From Karalla daura (taxonomy: Eukaryota > Chordata > Actinopteri > Chaetodontiformes > Leiognathidae), in the NCBI GenBank assembly GCA_029224185.1, contig CM055211.1, positions 6,317,603 through 6,381,602 on the forward strand: a stretch of DNA of 64,000 nt, given 5' to 3'. Shown here piece by piece: positions 37,157-55,100 of this stretch; positions within the stretch are counted from its first letter, which is position 1, and the number at the start of each line of letters is the position of its first letter. Position numbers and translations under genes: made by a program. The notes below the pieces were generated by a model. The model ran no database searches, had not been told where the DNA came from, and was given only the letters and a program-made list of their open reading frames with translations.

Positions 37157-37963
37157 GTAGGATCAAGTAACTAGATATGCACTTCTGCACACTTTGATCC
37201 GGATGACTTGATATTGTAGCAGTAGAGAAAATGAAGCGTTTGACCCTGTGATCCCCAGTCACCTCGGGGAGCGCTGTGGTACCAGTGTCCTTGAGTAACT
37301 TACTGGCAGCTAACGCTGTTAGCCTGCCTCACTGGAGCCTGCACGCTGCCTATTTACTATTATTATTTAACACATCACACTGGGACTAAGTCTTAAGACA
37401 TGGTATTACTTCCCTTGTCTGATCGTTTTGTCCTTCACGTGATCCCTGGCACCAGTTTGGTCTGCATGTCACTTGTTATTGTTGACAGCTAGGCGAGTTA
37501 GTTTAGCATTGTTGCTCTGGCTGTGGCAAACTCATCATCCCAGCTAAACTGTCAACTCAGGGTTAAAGATTATGTCCTGCAACACTCAAGTGAAGGAGGA
37601 ATCTGTTATAATATAGTTTATGCCAGTGCAAGATCATGAAAGCTCTGCAAATAGATTGCACATTTGCATTTGCAGATGATGCCAATGATTTCTTAGTGAG
37701 AATCCAGAGAATCCAGTGTCACTTACTTAGATAATGTCTGCTGTCATTGTCTGGACTGCAGGCCGTGGACAAATTGAGCTAATTGTGATCACTTTATTAA
37801 TTATTATTCACCTGTATGTGTATTATTAACACACACAGGTGAAGGCGGGGAACTCACAGATGGGGACAAGTCAGACCAATATCCAAACCTTGCTATGTGG
37901 TGACAGCACTGTCCACTGAGCCATTGTTTTGATTGCTGCCATCTTTTATTTTTCATTGTCCAG
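37157..37963. other. ndufs1 first intron (5' UTR), with a dispersed repeat fragment at its end
   Basis: No coding sequence. The segment at about 37820-37922 (caggtgaaggcggggaactc ... gtgacagcactgtccactga) matches the tRNA-like end of the dispersed repeat in plus orientation. Confidence 0.5.
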
Positions 37964-37967
37964 CGTC

Positions 37968-42047
<4,080 letters not shown>

Positions 42048-42056
42048 AGGCGCCCT

Positions 42057-42057
<1 letters not shown>

Positions 42058-42093
<36 letters not shown>
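42058..42093. repeat. (CA)n microsatellite in the ndufs1 3' UTR
   Basis: CA tract starting 10 nt after the ndufs1 stop codon, so it would be part of the mature mRNA. Confidence 0.9.
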
Positions 42094-42097
<4 letters not shown>

Positions 42098-42261
42098 CCG
42101 CACACACACCCGCCATAAACTCTCTCCATGTCCCAGAAACACCACTCACACGCCTCCGGAGGAACACGCCCTGGCTCCTTAATTTAAACCTGTCCTTGAT
42201 GCTTGTTGTATACAGTTTAAGCCGTTTTCTTTCCTCAGAGATGAGAAACGTACAAAGTATA

Positions 42262-42267
42262 AATAAA
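42262..42267 (+). terminator. ndufs1: ndufs1 polyadenylation signal (AATAAA)
   Basis: Canonical AATAAA lies 215 nt after the ndufs1 stop codon. Confidence 0.7.
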
Positions 42268-43146
42268 ATCTTACGAATGTCTGTACTACGGTTTGGAGAG
42301 GCTTTTTATTTCGAGTTGTCTGGATCTGAGTGATGACTATTGTTTTTCTACATGTCATTTATATATGAAATCAGAGTAGTTAGAAACTCACACTTGTTCA
42401 ATGGCTTGTCAGCCAATCACGTGGCAGCTGCATTCAGTTATTTGGCAGAATGGGAAGAAAGGTAATGTACAGCATCTATGCAGTAAAACCTCTGTTTTCT
42501 TTTTAAAAAGTCATGCCCAGCACATGTTTAGGTTGAGTGGAGATCAGGGACCTGTTGAGGCACCAGTTAAATACTGAGGGGGTTAAGAAAAAATGGATGG
42601 ATGGACACTTTCCATCCACTCCCCTTATGAAATAAGCAGCTAACCTCATTTGTTTAATCTGCACTCGAAGTGAGGTGTAAAACCGTATCTAATAAGCATG
42701 TCTGGAGCTGTATTTTTAGTCCGTTAATAGCAGGTCTGAGTCGGTGTGATCGTAAACCGCTCCAGTCGTCCTGACACCGGCATCCCTCTGTGTCCTCAGA
42801 GGATCTACACTGGGATACTGGTGTCAGGAGCTGCACTCACTTCCTCCAGACTAATGGCTCTTGTCACATACTGCTCCGAGAGAGAGAGAGAGAGAGGGAG
42901 AGAGAGAGAGTGAGCAAAGACACACACAGACACAGAAAAAGAGAGGAGACAGTCCCATCTCTTCATTCCTCCTCTGCTCAGTGTCTGAACACAGTCACTT
43001 TATTTTCCTCCTCTACGTATCTGGAATTTCTTCCCTCGACTCAAAGGTGAGTTTTAAAGTAACCTACAGCGTGAATGTGCACTCGTTTTTGGAATGCACG
43101 CATTGTTTTTGTCGTGACTTTGGGTTTGTTTTTGCACCCTCTGTAG
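42268..43146. other. intergenic and 5' UTR region between ndufs1 and rergl
   Basis: No coding exon is seen. A probable rergl non-coding exon ends at the donor CAAAG/gtgag (43046/43047). It is preceded by a GA-rich stretch (42879-42912). Confidence 0.55.
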
Positions 43147-43199
43147 GGTTTTCATGCAAGGCAGCACGGAGATCACACAGCATTGGACCCAGTGGGAAG

Positions 43200-44234
43200 A
43201 TGGTTCCAGTTAAACTCCTCATTCTGGGAGCTCAGAACACTGGGAAAACAGGTATCTGGAGAAACTCAGGTGGGAAGATGGGATGGAAAAATGTGTGAGT
43301 GGAGCTCTTTGGATTATGCAACAGCAGCAGCAGCAGCAGAGATTACAGAAAACAGAAGAGGTCAAACACATGGTCGGATCCTGGAGGTGTCGCCAATTAT
43401 GGAAAAGTTCACACAGGTTTAATCCCGCCACTGTGACCTGCTCCGCTTCTCCTCTCATGCTGTTAGAATAAAAACAGAGCCAAGATCATGAATAAATAGC
43501 AATTAAAACTACTCATTAACTACCATAATAATATAAATCTAAACTACCATATAATGGAATCTTAATGTAATAGAAACAAAAAACTTTTACTACCATTCAC
43601 TGAAACTTGTTTTTATTGCATATAGCAACACTTAAATTGCATAAAATGTAATAAAACACCATCACAGCCAGTATTTTGTATTGTTTCACATCTATTTATC
43701 ATTTATATGTCCCAGCGAGGACAGCTGGTTTGTTGTGGTAGGTTTATCGTACAGATCCGGAGATAGTGTAGTTTATATCAAGGTGTTTAGAGAGAGGACT
43801 GTGATGACTGTGACCCAGATGTTTCCTCTCCAAACCGAGGTGTCACTGTTCAATATGACAGAGGTAAACATCAGGCTTTAATTGTTCCAGTCGTGGAGGT
43901 TCAAACAAACAGCTCCAAGAGGTCTAAAATAACTGCTTATGTGTCGCGTGTGACAACTTGGAGCTGTCAAACAGCAAACGGTGACGCTAAACACGCCCTG
44001 CAGCAGGCCTGCTGCACATATATGTGTGTGTGTGTGTGTGTGTACACACTCTGGAAGTGTGTGTGAGTGTGTTTTCCTGGCTGCTCACCACTCGGGTCTG
44101 CTCTGTGTCACCAGCGCTCTGCGTCCGCTTCCTAACCAAGCGCTTCATAGGAGAGTACGACCGCAAGAAAGGTCAGTTAGTGTAAATCTGTGGCTATTCA
44201 TCCCGGGTTGAAATTCTAACTATTCCCTGACAAG

Positions 44235-44270
<36 letters not shown>

Positions 44271-45626
44271 GGTGCAGAGGTGACCTACAGGTGCAGTCGT
44301 GTGCTGGACCAGGAGGCTGTGGATGTGGAGATTTTGGACATAGCTTGTAAGGTACCGATCTACTTTATTTTAGATACACACATACACACACACATTTGTC
44401 CATTGTGTGTGTAATTTAGTCTTCACCTGAGGTTAAGGTGGGGAGTACATCATGGACAGGTGTCCAGTTCATCACGGGACACACACACATTCCATCCCCT
44501 CTCACACACACCGAGAGGTGATTTAGAGCGTCCGGCTGACCTACACGTGCATGTTTTGAGACTGTGGGAGAAGACCGGAGGACCAGACTCCACGCAGGAA
44601 GACCCTTTGGAAATTTGGAGAAATATTCTGCAGAGTTAAAAGGACAAGATCCTTCTCGTGATCGGAATGTGAGATGTGATGTGAGATCTGGCATGAAGGA
44701 GTGTTTCCCAGCATGTCAGTCTCTTGCATGTGGGATATCTGTTTCCCGGCAGGAGAGCTGTGTGGCTTCTCTGGAGTCCTCCATCCGCTGGGCCGACGGC
44801 TTCCTGCTGCTCTACTCCATCACGCAGCGCCTCAGCTTCCTGGAGGTGCCGCAGCTCAAGAAACTCATCGACCGGACCAAGCAGAGTCTGGGTGAGGACA
44901 GGTGCCAAGAGTCTGTATGAACACTTCCATAATGTGTGCGAAATCTCTGTTACACAGAGCCTCTGAAGTCCCATCAGGTGATATTATTATCTTGTGCGAA
45001 CACTTTATCTTAGAAGCCTAGAAACACATTACTATCCTGAAGACACTCTGGAAAACACAACATAACTTAACCAACCATAACATGGGGATATTTGGATAAC
45101 TATCTTGTGCACACATGTTCTTATCTGGTGGGAATAACGTATTATCTTGTATGCATGTGATAATATCACATTCCCAGACTTTAAAGCTTCTAAAACACTA
45201 AACTACAGCATTACCATGCCCCACTGTCTGCTACTATAGACTTTATACAGTGTATTATACAGTATACACTCTTCCTCCATTTGTTTCATAGATTATTTTG
45301 AATACAGATGCCAGCAGTATCTTACAGCAAGTCTTCATCCCTATTTGTGGCTGAAATATCAAAGCAAATGTGACGTTCCCACTGTGTCCTCATTGAACTT
45401 TGACTTGTAGCGCTTCATAATGTTCCTGAGGATCTCAGCACTCCTTTTTTAGTTGTTTTGCTCCCGGTCAGACAGGCAGACAGGCATGCAGGCAGGCAGA
45501 GGGGCCTGAGAACAACAGGCTGAGAAAGCAGCTGCCGAGCCACTGACCCAGCTGGGTCAGCCCCACAGGAGCACACCGTGCACTCTGTTTAGTCTCTACG
45601 TATCTGTCTCTTGTCACCTTTTACAT

Positions 45627-45673
<47 letters not shown>

Positions 45674-45756
45674 CACACGCACACACACAGGGAGACACTG
45701 ATTCCATACATGGTCTCCACCCTGTGTTCTGTAGGTAATGTGGATGGATGACACCA

Positions 45757-45807
<51 letters not shown>

Positions 45808-46323
45808 AGTTGTTCCTACAGTGCTGATAGCCAACAAGGCAGACTTGGAAATAGGGCGGGAGGTGACGACAGAGGAAGGACAGAGGCTGGCCAAGGATCT
45901 CAGGTGTGTGAGTGTTTACAATTTTGCTCTCTTATATCTAAAATAAGTATAAAACAGTGGCACATATATCATATAAAAGATGGTTTCTTGTTTACTATGA
46001 ATGAGGTGAAAGGCCTCTCTCTCACTGTGTGTGTGTGTGTGTGTGCGCAGGTGCACTTTCAGGGAGCTGTCTGTAGCTGAAGCTGTCCTGGCCGTGGAGG
46101 CAGCCGTGTTGCAGCTCATCAGGTCCGGAGCAGATGTGCTTTCCAGCTGTTGGACATCATCGTTTTCGCTCACCTGTATGGCTTTGTATGGTGTGTGTGT
46201 GTGTGTGTGTGCAGGCAGGTCCTGGATCAGCAGCGCCCCCTTCCTGACCGCCGCTCCTACATGCTGTCCATGCGCCACGCTCTGACCCGCAAGCTGACCC
46301 GCTCCAAGACCATGCAGTGGTGA
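43200..46323 (+). CDS. rergl: RERG/RERGL-like Ras-related small GTPase
   Basis: Ras-superfamily protein of the RERG subgroup. Exons: 43200-43251, 44115-44171, 44278-44351, 44753-44891, 45810-45903, 46051-46122, 46215-46323. They total 597 nt and encode 198 aa (RERG 199, RERGL about 205). P-loop GAQNTGKT (10-17), ALCVRFLTKRFIGEYD after it, SIRWADGFLLLYSIT, and G4 NKAD (116-119) are present. The G3 DxxG/Q motif is degraded to DIACK (57-61), with no Gln61 equivalent, much as human RERGL is degraded there. The C terminus (KLTRSKTMQW) is basic, has no CAAX box and is not lipidation-competent. The block ELSVAEAVLAVEAAVLQLIR is closer to RERGL than RERG, but the rergl symbol is a best fit. The ATG-bearing exon starts at 43147. 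Most introns end in (GT)n. Confidence 0.82.
44410..44600 (+). repeat. dispersed repeat copy in a rergl intron
   Basis: Signatures tcatcacgggacacacacac, gcatgttttgagactgtggg and agaccggagg place it with the fish interspersed repeat family seen elsewhere in the window. Confidence 0.55.
45626..45807. repeat. (CA)n then (GT)n pair within one rergl intron
   Basis: CA tract at 45626-45690 and GT tract at 45760-45807. The latter ends at the acceptor of exon 45810-45903. The two are complementary and could pair in the pre-mRNA. Confidence 0.9.
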
Positions 46324-48178
46324 AGGCGCCCCCGCTGTGGGACGGTGGATGGGAGGACACCGGGTGGTCTTAGCACCGGGACGATTTTACAGGGGATGAC
46401 CTAGAATGGTGGAATGGAGCGGTTATCCTCTGACCTCGAACCTATGGGACAGTGGTTTCATCAGAACGATGCTTTCACAGTCCTAGGTGGAATTCATATT
46501 GGCCTTTTATTGGCTAATCACACATCAACTCCTGGAGGAGGTTTGAGTGCTGGTTGTCATGCATCCCCTTCTCCAACAGAGGGCCCCAGAGTCACACTCA
46601 CTGGAGCAGACGTCCCATCTTCTTGTCAAATGCAGTCTGTCAAATATTTTAATCGGTCAAGAAATCAAGAAAAAAACATCAACCCTAGATTAACACTAAC
46701 CCCACACTAATCCTACACGATCCCTTACACCCAACTCCTAACTCCTAAACCTACCCTGCCTTGACCCCTAGTCCTCAATTAACCCTAACATTACCCTAAA
46801 AGCTTGATAAGGACCAACCTTGTAACTTATATAAATTCATAATAGAAATCATTGTTTCCCACAACATACAAATGCTTCATCTTTTCCCCAATAATGACTA
46901 TAACTAATAATGCTTTAAATGTTAAGTTAAAGGTATATCTGCCTCTGCAAGAAGGCACTGAAGAATCCCACATGACTACAACGTTCATACATAGTTTGTC
47001 AGACCAGCTGAAGTTATTTGCATCCATCGTCTGAGGGACGAAGAAGAGGAAAGCAGCGGCGCTCGCTCTTGTTGTACTGTAGCTGTGCGTAGATGATGTA
47101 ACAGTGTGTAAAGAACGAGGCTGGCTTTGATTACAGCCTTGGCATGGTCCGACCAAGTCTCTCTGCTCTCTCCATTCTCCCCCCATCGCTCACGCTGAAC
47201 TCCTGAACCTGACGACCGGGGGAAAGAGAGAAAAGAGGCGAGACAGGAAAAAGCAACTCGGCTGAGCGTGCTGCAGAAAATAAGGCTGGCTATATTGGGA
47301 AGGCTGCTTTGGCGTTTTATGGGAAAGAAGACAAAGGAGAGAAGATCTGTCTTCAACCACTCGTAAAAGCAAAAATGGGAAATTTGACCGCTCTCTCTTT
47401 CTCAATCCCACCACTCTGTCCACCCCCGTGACCATTTATTATCCTGCCACTGCTCCACCCATCCACCACCAGCAAACCTGACTGGCTGTCACGCACAAAC
47501 ACACTGACATGTGCACGGCATTTAAAGTCCCAGCCCTCAGGATCTTTCACATATCCACTTTTTGCACCTGCCTGCATCATCCTACCTGCTTTATATGTGA
47601 CCCCTCTGACACGTCACCAACTGACATTTACATGTTTTGAGACGAGATTACAGAACCCGATGGGACAGCTATGATGAATATTTGACTTTTCTATAAACAT
47701 ATTTTTGTTATTAATCGCCATTTCTGTCTTGTATATGATACATCCTGTTTATAATTTTAAAAAACTACGAATTTTCTGACTATTATTTCATGGTTCAGGC
47801 TTTAGGGGGTTAAAAAAACATGCTGCATAAAAGAATAGTGTTGTAATGAAACTGTTTAGTGTTAACACGTGTTTTTCATCTAGAAAACATTAGTTTGATC
47901 AAATATCCTTGACTGAAAATAATTGATTGTCCTCACCACAGATGTTGACAGCATTGTTAAAGTTAGTGTTTTGTTGTGTCAAATTGGATTGAAATTTGTG
48001 TGTTTGTGTGTGTGTGTGTGTGTGTCTCAGTAGCACGGGTCTCATTTTAAATGGTGAATTGTAGTGTTTTTTGAGGGTGGAACAGGATATCATAAATATC
48101 AAAGTGTGAATTCATATTCAGCCCCATGAGTGTGTGCCACAGTGAATGCATCCAGGCCTGTTAGCGGGGTCAGACACA

Positions 48179-48210
<32 letters not shown>
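48179..48210. repeat. (GAT)n trinucleotide repeat
   Basis: About ten GAT units followed by a GAG-rich run. Confidence 0.9.
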
Positions 48211-48501
48211 GGAGGAGGAGGACGAGGAGGGGGGGGGCGGGATGATTGTCTCAGGGTCCATCATTGACTCACACAGACGCACCGAAGGAGCTTGTGATGA
48301 CACAGGCATGACATCACAGCGGTCACCACGGAAACGAAAGGTCAAAAACCTCCGTGCCACCCGTCCTGGAACAAGAGGGTGAGTCATGCTCGCATCATCA
48401 CAGCCAGAGCGGCCAATCAGAGAGCCCGCTGTCACTGCCTGCATCAACAGGTGGGGGGGCCAATCAGAGAGTGGCTGCATTCAGAGACTAAACTCAAAAA
48501 C

Positions 48502-48662
<161 letters not shown>

Positions 48663-48780
48663 TACAGAAAGAAAGAGCGCCACACAGTGGTCAAAAACTC
48701 CACAAAGCAGCTTTAAATCTGAGGTTTGGGAGGGTGACTGTAGGAGAGGGAAGGTCAACCATTTTAATTACACAACACTG

Positions 48781-48828
<48 letters not shown>
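48781..48828. repeat. (TG)n microsatellite
   Basis: Pure TG tract of 48 bp, followed by gagagaga. Confidence 0.9.
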
Positions 48829-48838
<10 letters not shown>

Positions 48839-50560
48839 ACACAGAGACACCCTGTCCCCTGGGGCGGGACACCTCCGTAAACCGATATCGGGCAGTAGAA
48901 AGAGGTACAAAGAGGAAGAGGAGAGGGCGGAAAGCAGAGAGAGCTGAAACCAGAGATAAGGAGAGAGCAGAAAAAGTGAAACCAGCCTGGAGAGTGAGAA
49001 GAAGTGGGAGAGTAACTGGAGATGATTGTGTAACAGGTGGAAGCCATTGTTTGAACAGTAACACAAAGCATACACACTAATTCCCTGATGGGAGACATTG
49101 TTGTCCGGACGAATAAAGGATTCACACCCTTAACCCTCAGCACATCCTCCTCAATTTCCTAAATCATTGAAAACAGCTTGTAGCCATATTGAAAGGATAT
49201 TTTCCTATTAGTGTTTGTTTCACAGAGATTGTCAGGTTACATTTGCGATAAAGAAAAACAACAAGGTCCTGCACGGCCACAGCATACAAAGGGAACGAGA
49301 CCCAATACTGTGACCACAAGCTAATAACACGTGGGGACAAGAACACTAAATTGTGGCCACAGTTTATATTGACGTTTCCCACATGGGAAACTATGGGTTT
49401 GAATCCTAAATAATTGTTAGACTTAGTTGGTCTGATTTTCTCAGTTTCTGATTCTATTGTTTTGATTGTGTAGCTGGAGATCCACACCTGCTCTTGACCA
49501 ATAGCCACCAAGGGTGTCACTAAATCACCTGGATCTTTCATAATAGTTTCTTAATGTAGTGTATCTCACATGAAAAAGTTTCTATCCAATTCATGAATAC
49601 GTAAATCAATAAATCTAGGTTCCTCTCAGAATAAGCCAGAATACCCAAAAGAGAGGCGCACTCACACTTGGTTCCTGTTGCAACAAACCACTGAATGTCA
49701 GTAGAAATGAACATGCACGCAGAGTGTGATTGCAGTGCTTCTAACGACTTGTTTCAACCACAATTCAAAACAATGGTGCAGCTGAGGAAAAAGTCACAGG
49801 GCGCCTCGCCTGAAAATGACCTTCTTACGCTTGTCTTTTCACTGAAATCTACCCAGATTATGTAACGGGTCAGAGCGGCGCACACAAGCACCTCTGATAC
49901 CTGCCGCACAATAGAGTGTTTCTGTCGGAGGAGAGGCGATCTGGGCCAGGATGAGAGGGGAGGAATGACACGGGCGAGCCCGAGCAATCACAGAGCTCAG
50001 AGAGGAATCTATTTCATTCTCACTCTGCAGCGAGAGCCTGTGTGATTTGTAGCTGCAGGCAGTAGGGAGACGGAGCGACCTCTCCAATCACTTTCCCCTG
50101 CTTTCTTTCACACGTTCTTCTCTTTTGCTACAAATGACACTGCGTTGCCTCTACTGTAAAGGGTAGTATATTAAAATAACAAATCAAAATGGCCATAAGT
50201 GACTCAAACACCCAAGAGACTGCAGGTAGATTTTGTGTGACATCTGGATTTGTCATAGCAAGAAAAGCTGAATAGTGTTTAAAGGGCTCAGTTATGTGCA
50301 ATCTGCACCTCAGAGTCAAAGAAAGTCATTGCATGTTTTACCCTGAAATGTCTTGAGCTCTTAAGTTTGCCTATAAAATGAGTGATAAAACCCTAAAACC
50401 CTAAAAATATTATATCACCCTTAGTCAAAAGTCAATATTTCACTGATATATAATATAGTATGTGAATTAACTTTAACTTTGATTTATATGTCTTCCTCTT
50501 CTTTTTTTGCTCTTTAGCTGCTCAATATGAGTTGACATAGCATCAACAGCTGGAGGCTAT

Positions 50561-50923
50561 AATTTGGCGCTGAGGGCGTGCTGTTCGTCTGACGCCAGGT
50601 GGGCGCGGCTACCTGGGCGTGGTTTCATTGCATATTAATCAAATGGGGAGGAGTCAAGCCACGGCCTCCAAACAGCTGGAGGAGGAGGAGGAGGGGGAGG
50701 AGGAGGAGGATGCTCATGCCCCTTACTCCTCAAGTTTGGCAGTGAAAGAAAAGGCAGCAGCGGCTGGAGTGGAGCTCCACCAGAGCAGGTTATCATAAGG
50801 ACAGGTGGACGGGCCCCTGTTATTATTTTTAATGACTCAACAATAGCGTCCAGCGCCGGCACGGTACGGTTCGGTTCGGTTCGGTTCGGTTCTCCCCACA
50901 GAGAGAGACACCCAGAGGCAGGC
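50561..50923 (+). promoter_or_regulatory. creb3l1: creb3l1 promoter and 5' UTR region
   Basis: This 360-bp stretch before the start codon has GC-rich boxes (gggcgcggc, gggcgtgg), a (GGA)n run (about 50680-50710) and a GGTTC pentanucleotide array (about 50866-50892) in the probable 5' UTR. The transcription start cannot be fixed. No TATA box stands out. Confidence 0.5.
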
Positions 50924-52113
50924 ATGATGGAGTCTATCCTAGACAGTTTGACAGCAGAGAAACTCTACCCGTCCGGAGGCACCAACCTGTTGGACCTGGA
51001 GGAGCTGAGCGACGGAGATTTCCTCACTAACGTGGTGAGTGCCCCGGGGATCATCGGCGCTTCCGTGCGTAAACAGAGCGCAGTAAATCAGCCTGTTCCG
51101 CCCGGAGCCGGACCTGGGGAGGGCGGTGCGCCTCAGCAGATCCTGACTGACATCCGGGGCTCGCACCCTGCCTGCGTCCGTGCGTGTGCACGGGTGTGTG
51201 CAAGTGTGTGCAAACCTGTGTGCGTGTTTGTGTGCATGCGTGTGCATGTTTGCATTCGTGTGAGTGTGCATGTGTGCGTGCGTGCGTGCGTGCGTGAGTT
51301 TGTGCATTTATGAGTGCGTGTGTGTATTTACCTGTGGAAACCAGTATGTGAGACTGGGAACACTGACACAAGCTGGTTACTCGTTAACTTGTGTGTGTGT
51401 GTATGTATGTGTGTGTGTGTGTGTGTGTGTGCAGTGAGCAGGTGTTGCAGTGCTCACCAGCACACCTTGACCATTACCACTGATCTCCGACCTCCACGTC
51501 TGGGTCCTGGACAGCATATCCACTGAATGATCCTCAAGTGTTTGTCTTTTAACTGCCAGTTAGTTCCCAACAGATCAAACAAACTGAATGTCTCATACAA
51601 ACTCTATTGACAAAATTGCTGCCAGTTCTTAAACTACATATGTATACCCCTCTAATCTGAATCTTAAGAAGTTGCAGTCTCGTGGACCATGTTTATTCTC
51701 TGGCCCTTCATTAAATCTTATTCAGAAAACATCAGCCGCCCCCTGGTACAATAGCACCTGTCATCACTCATTGAAAAACAGCAGGTTACCGGGGGCAACG
51801 GCCACATGTTGCACCTGAGACCATGCATCCTTGATTTCATTAGAGGATGACCTGTGGCAGGATGTGGTGAAATAATCTCTGTTTGGGTAGAAGTAGTGAA
51901 AGCTGCATATCCTCATGTTGAAGTGTCACATTATCTTTGGCTGTGATGACTGTGCTCCTGCAATCATAATTGTGATCATAACTGTCCATCCATCCATCTG
52001 TCCATTCATCCATTCATCCATTATCTTACCTGCTGTGTATTCAGTGGAGTCACAGGGCTTTGTTGAGAGCACAATGCACTGAAGCAAAGGCAGAGAATAC
52101 ACCCTGGACCATC

Positions 52114-52146
<33 letters not shown>

Positions 52147-55100
52147 CATTCAACCTCACAGTCACAACTAATGGCAATTTAGAGTCTCTAATCAGCCTTA
52201 ACATGCTCTGTGGGAGGAGACTGAGTACCTGGAGGAAACCCATGGGGAGAACATGCAAACGCCACACAGAAAAGCTGATTTGGGATTTGAGATTTGAGCT
52301 GGGTAACCTTCTCAGATCTTCTTTTATTGTCCAAACCTCAAAGACATTGATTTTGCTGCCATGAAACACTGAATGAACAAAAATTATCACATTTAAGAAG
52401 CTGAGCTCAGAGAATTTCTCAAAGACACAGAAAGATATTTCTTTAATTGAATCCTCAATTATCCTTATCATAGCTGTCAATCATCATGTCTAGTTGATTG
52501 TGATTTTTATCACATTAATGTTTGGCAGCAGACTCCAGTTCCTCACTAGGTTAACTTCAGAGCACCTCCCTGGCACAAAATGGCCAAATCACATTGCCGT
52601 GCCCTCTGCTCGCCATGCCTGACCGAGCCGTCACTCCACAAAAAAAGGGTGTGAACCGTATTTCCGCTCCCGGTAATGATACATATCTTGCCAGTGGTTG
52701 GCAGGAAGTCCTCGTCTTCCATTTCACTTCCATCACTCGCCCTCTCCTTTTCCACCCTTTTTTCCCCCCCCTGTCCTTTTCTTAAACCGTGCAGGTTTTT
52801 ATAAGCAGCGCTCTATTCTAGTCCTTGAGTCAGTCGAGCAGTCTGCCTGTGGTTTAAACCCCCCCCGTCCCAGCTCTAAATAGAGTAGTCCTCTAGGCTG
52901 GGCCGCACCACTGAGGACATGGGAAAAAGATGGCTGATTAGCTGCACTGCATGAGCAGCACGCTCGTGCAATTTAGGAGTGCTGGATGTGCTTCTCTTTT
53001 ACATAATCTGCAGGTGTGCTGTATGCAGAGGAGACCTCATCCACACCAGCCATGAATGAACTGTAAATTAATATAAACGTCTCGCTGTCGCTGCAGCTCA
53101 GACGGAGCTGATGTCAGTGTTATTACAAGTAAGAACTGATTCAGCTGTGTGGAATAGTTCATTTAGAGCCCGATCATCATAGAAACAATAAGTGATCGGG
53201 ATGGTTTTGGCTTCACTTTTTGGGAGGTACCATGTGGCCCATGGTTGATCATAATGGTGAATCCCAATCCCAGTTTGGCTCACTGGACTGCGATTTGGTT
53301 TCCAGTGGTTCTCAGACTCGAGTTGAACCCAGGCTTGAGTCTGCATGTACTTCCTTCTCTATCTCTAAGTGTTTCCAAAACTATTCACGTTGAGGCCGAT
53401 TGGAGCCTCCAACCTGGCCCTAGGTGTGAGTGTGAGAGTGTCTGTGTGTGTCCTGTGATGAACTGGAGACCTGTCTGGGGTGTGTTTTACTGCCTCCACC
53501 CTTTGAGAGCTGCACACAGGCTCCAGCAGAACCCTGCGACTCTGTTAAGCACAAAGTGGCTGAGCTGTTGATGGACGGATGGTTCACAACATACTTTTTT
53601 ATTGCAGGCAATGCATTTATACATTCACAATTAAAGTGCCCCCAGGGAGGCGTCCTGGCCAGATGCTGAAGCACCTCAGCTGGCTCCTCTCACTAAGGAG
53701 GAGCAGCAACTTTACTTTGAGCCTCTTATATCTTCAGCTTGCATATAAAATGCACAAAAAGCAGCAAACTCTCATCTTTGGTGGACAGGTTTGAACAAGT
53801 GCGACCAATTATGAATTCCTGACTGAATAATTGTTTCAGCTCTAACCATTTGTGTCTTTTCTGATGTACAAATGCAGGATATGCAAATCACCACAGTCAC
53901 CATGGCACCTGCAGCCACATTGACATTTCAGTAACTCTGCTCGGAGTTGATCACTATCAGTTAATTGTTTATTGCCAAATGCCTCTCTGACAACAATGTA
54001 AAGATGTTTTTCTCCTCCGGGTGGATCCATCGATGGATCATCTTTGGGTTCTGAGCCGTTAGACAGACTGCACCACACACGTCCACGCACAGTCTGTTCT
54101 ATTTCTATTCTGCTCTAGTCTGTGTCTGTCCACACCAGATCCGGAGTGAAATGATTCTGTGGAGATCTGTGGACTGCACAGTGCATCTGCACCTCTTCAT
54201 GTTCTCCATCCATTTAATGCGTTTCTACTCTCCTCTCCCATCTCACATTTCCTCTGTCCGTACTCGATTCTACTCTACTCAGTTCTACTCTCCGTTCAGA
54301 CCCTGCACTCCAGCCTTGGAGGGACACGCCCCTCTCATTTGCATGCTGCCTGCCGATTGGCCGACGAGCTGCCAGATGGAATGTGAGCAGGCATGCAGCA
54401 GTGGGAGCGTGTGTGTGTGTGTGTGTGTGTGTGTGCAGGAAAAATACTCCTCAAGTGTTTTACTGAGAAGTGCAGCGGAGTTCACTTCGTATTTCAAAAC
54501 ACACACACGCACGCACAGTAACCTCAGACTCCCCTTCTCGCTCACTCTGAAATAGACTTAATGGAATTAGAGATTTAATCGTAATTAATGAATCCACTGT
54601 CATTTTTTTCGAGACAAGGAAGCAGCGGGGCCGTTAGAGCTCATTCAGACGTCGTCTTCAGGTGGTCATGATGCTATAGGTTGCGCAGAAGAAGCTCTGA
54701 TGGAGCGTCTGAATAGATGTGATGTGTTCAGTGTCAAAAGGGCAGCAAGTGAAGGAGGGTAGGGGGGTGAAGGAGGGTAGTGATAGGTTCCTGGATGATA
54801 TGAAAGCTCACTTATAGTGAAAGACTCGGCGGCTGATTGAATTGGATGTAGGAAGCGGGAGAGAGTGGGAAAGTGACTGTAGGTAATGAGCGAGCGTGAC
54901 GACAGTGGGCTAAGCCTCATTAGAGAGCGCTGCTGCACTCTTATCTGTGGCAGCCAGGACGATAGCGGGATGACGTGCTGCTTCCAGGTCCCTCGCAACA
55001 TCACATTTCATTTCACGCTGCAAAGACGGCCTCCGCCGTCACCAGGCATCGGGTTTAACGTCTGGCACCGGAGAAAGATTATTTTCAGATTTTACTGGAA

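Noticed and set aside
46414..46710. Open frame of 98 codons just after rergl
   Set aside because: It follows the rergl stop in probable 3' UTR, starts without an ATG exon context and matches nothing I know.
46680..46800. Possible interstitial telomere repeat (ccctaa-like units)
   Set aside because: Units are highly irregular (accctaacat, cctaaacctaccc) and never form consecutive TTAGGG copies; simple degenerate sequence is a better description.
48118..48480. 120-codon minus-strand frame with a poly-Ser run
   Set aside because: The Ser run is just the (GAT)n/(GAG)n repeat read on the other strand; nothing else in it looks coding.
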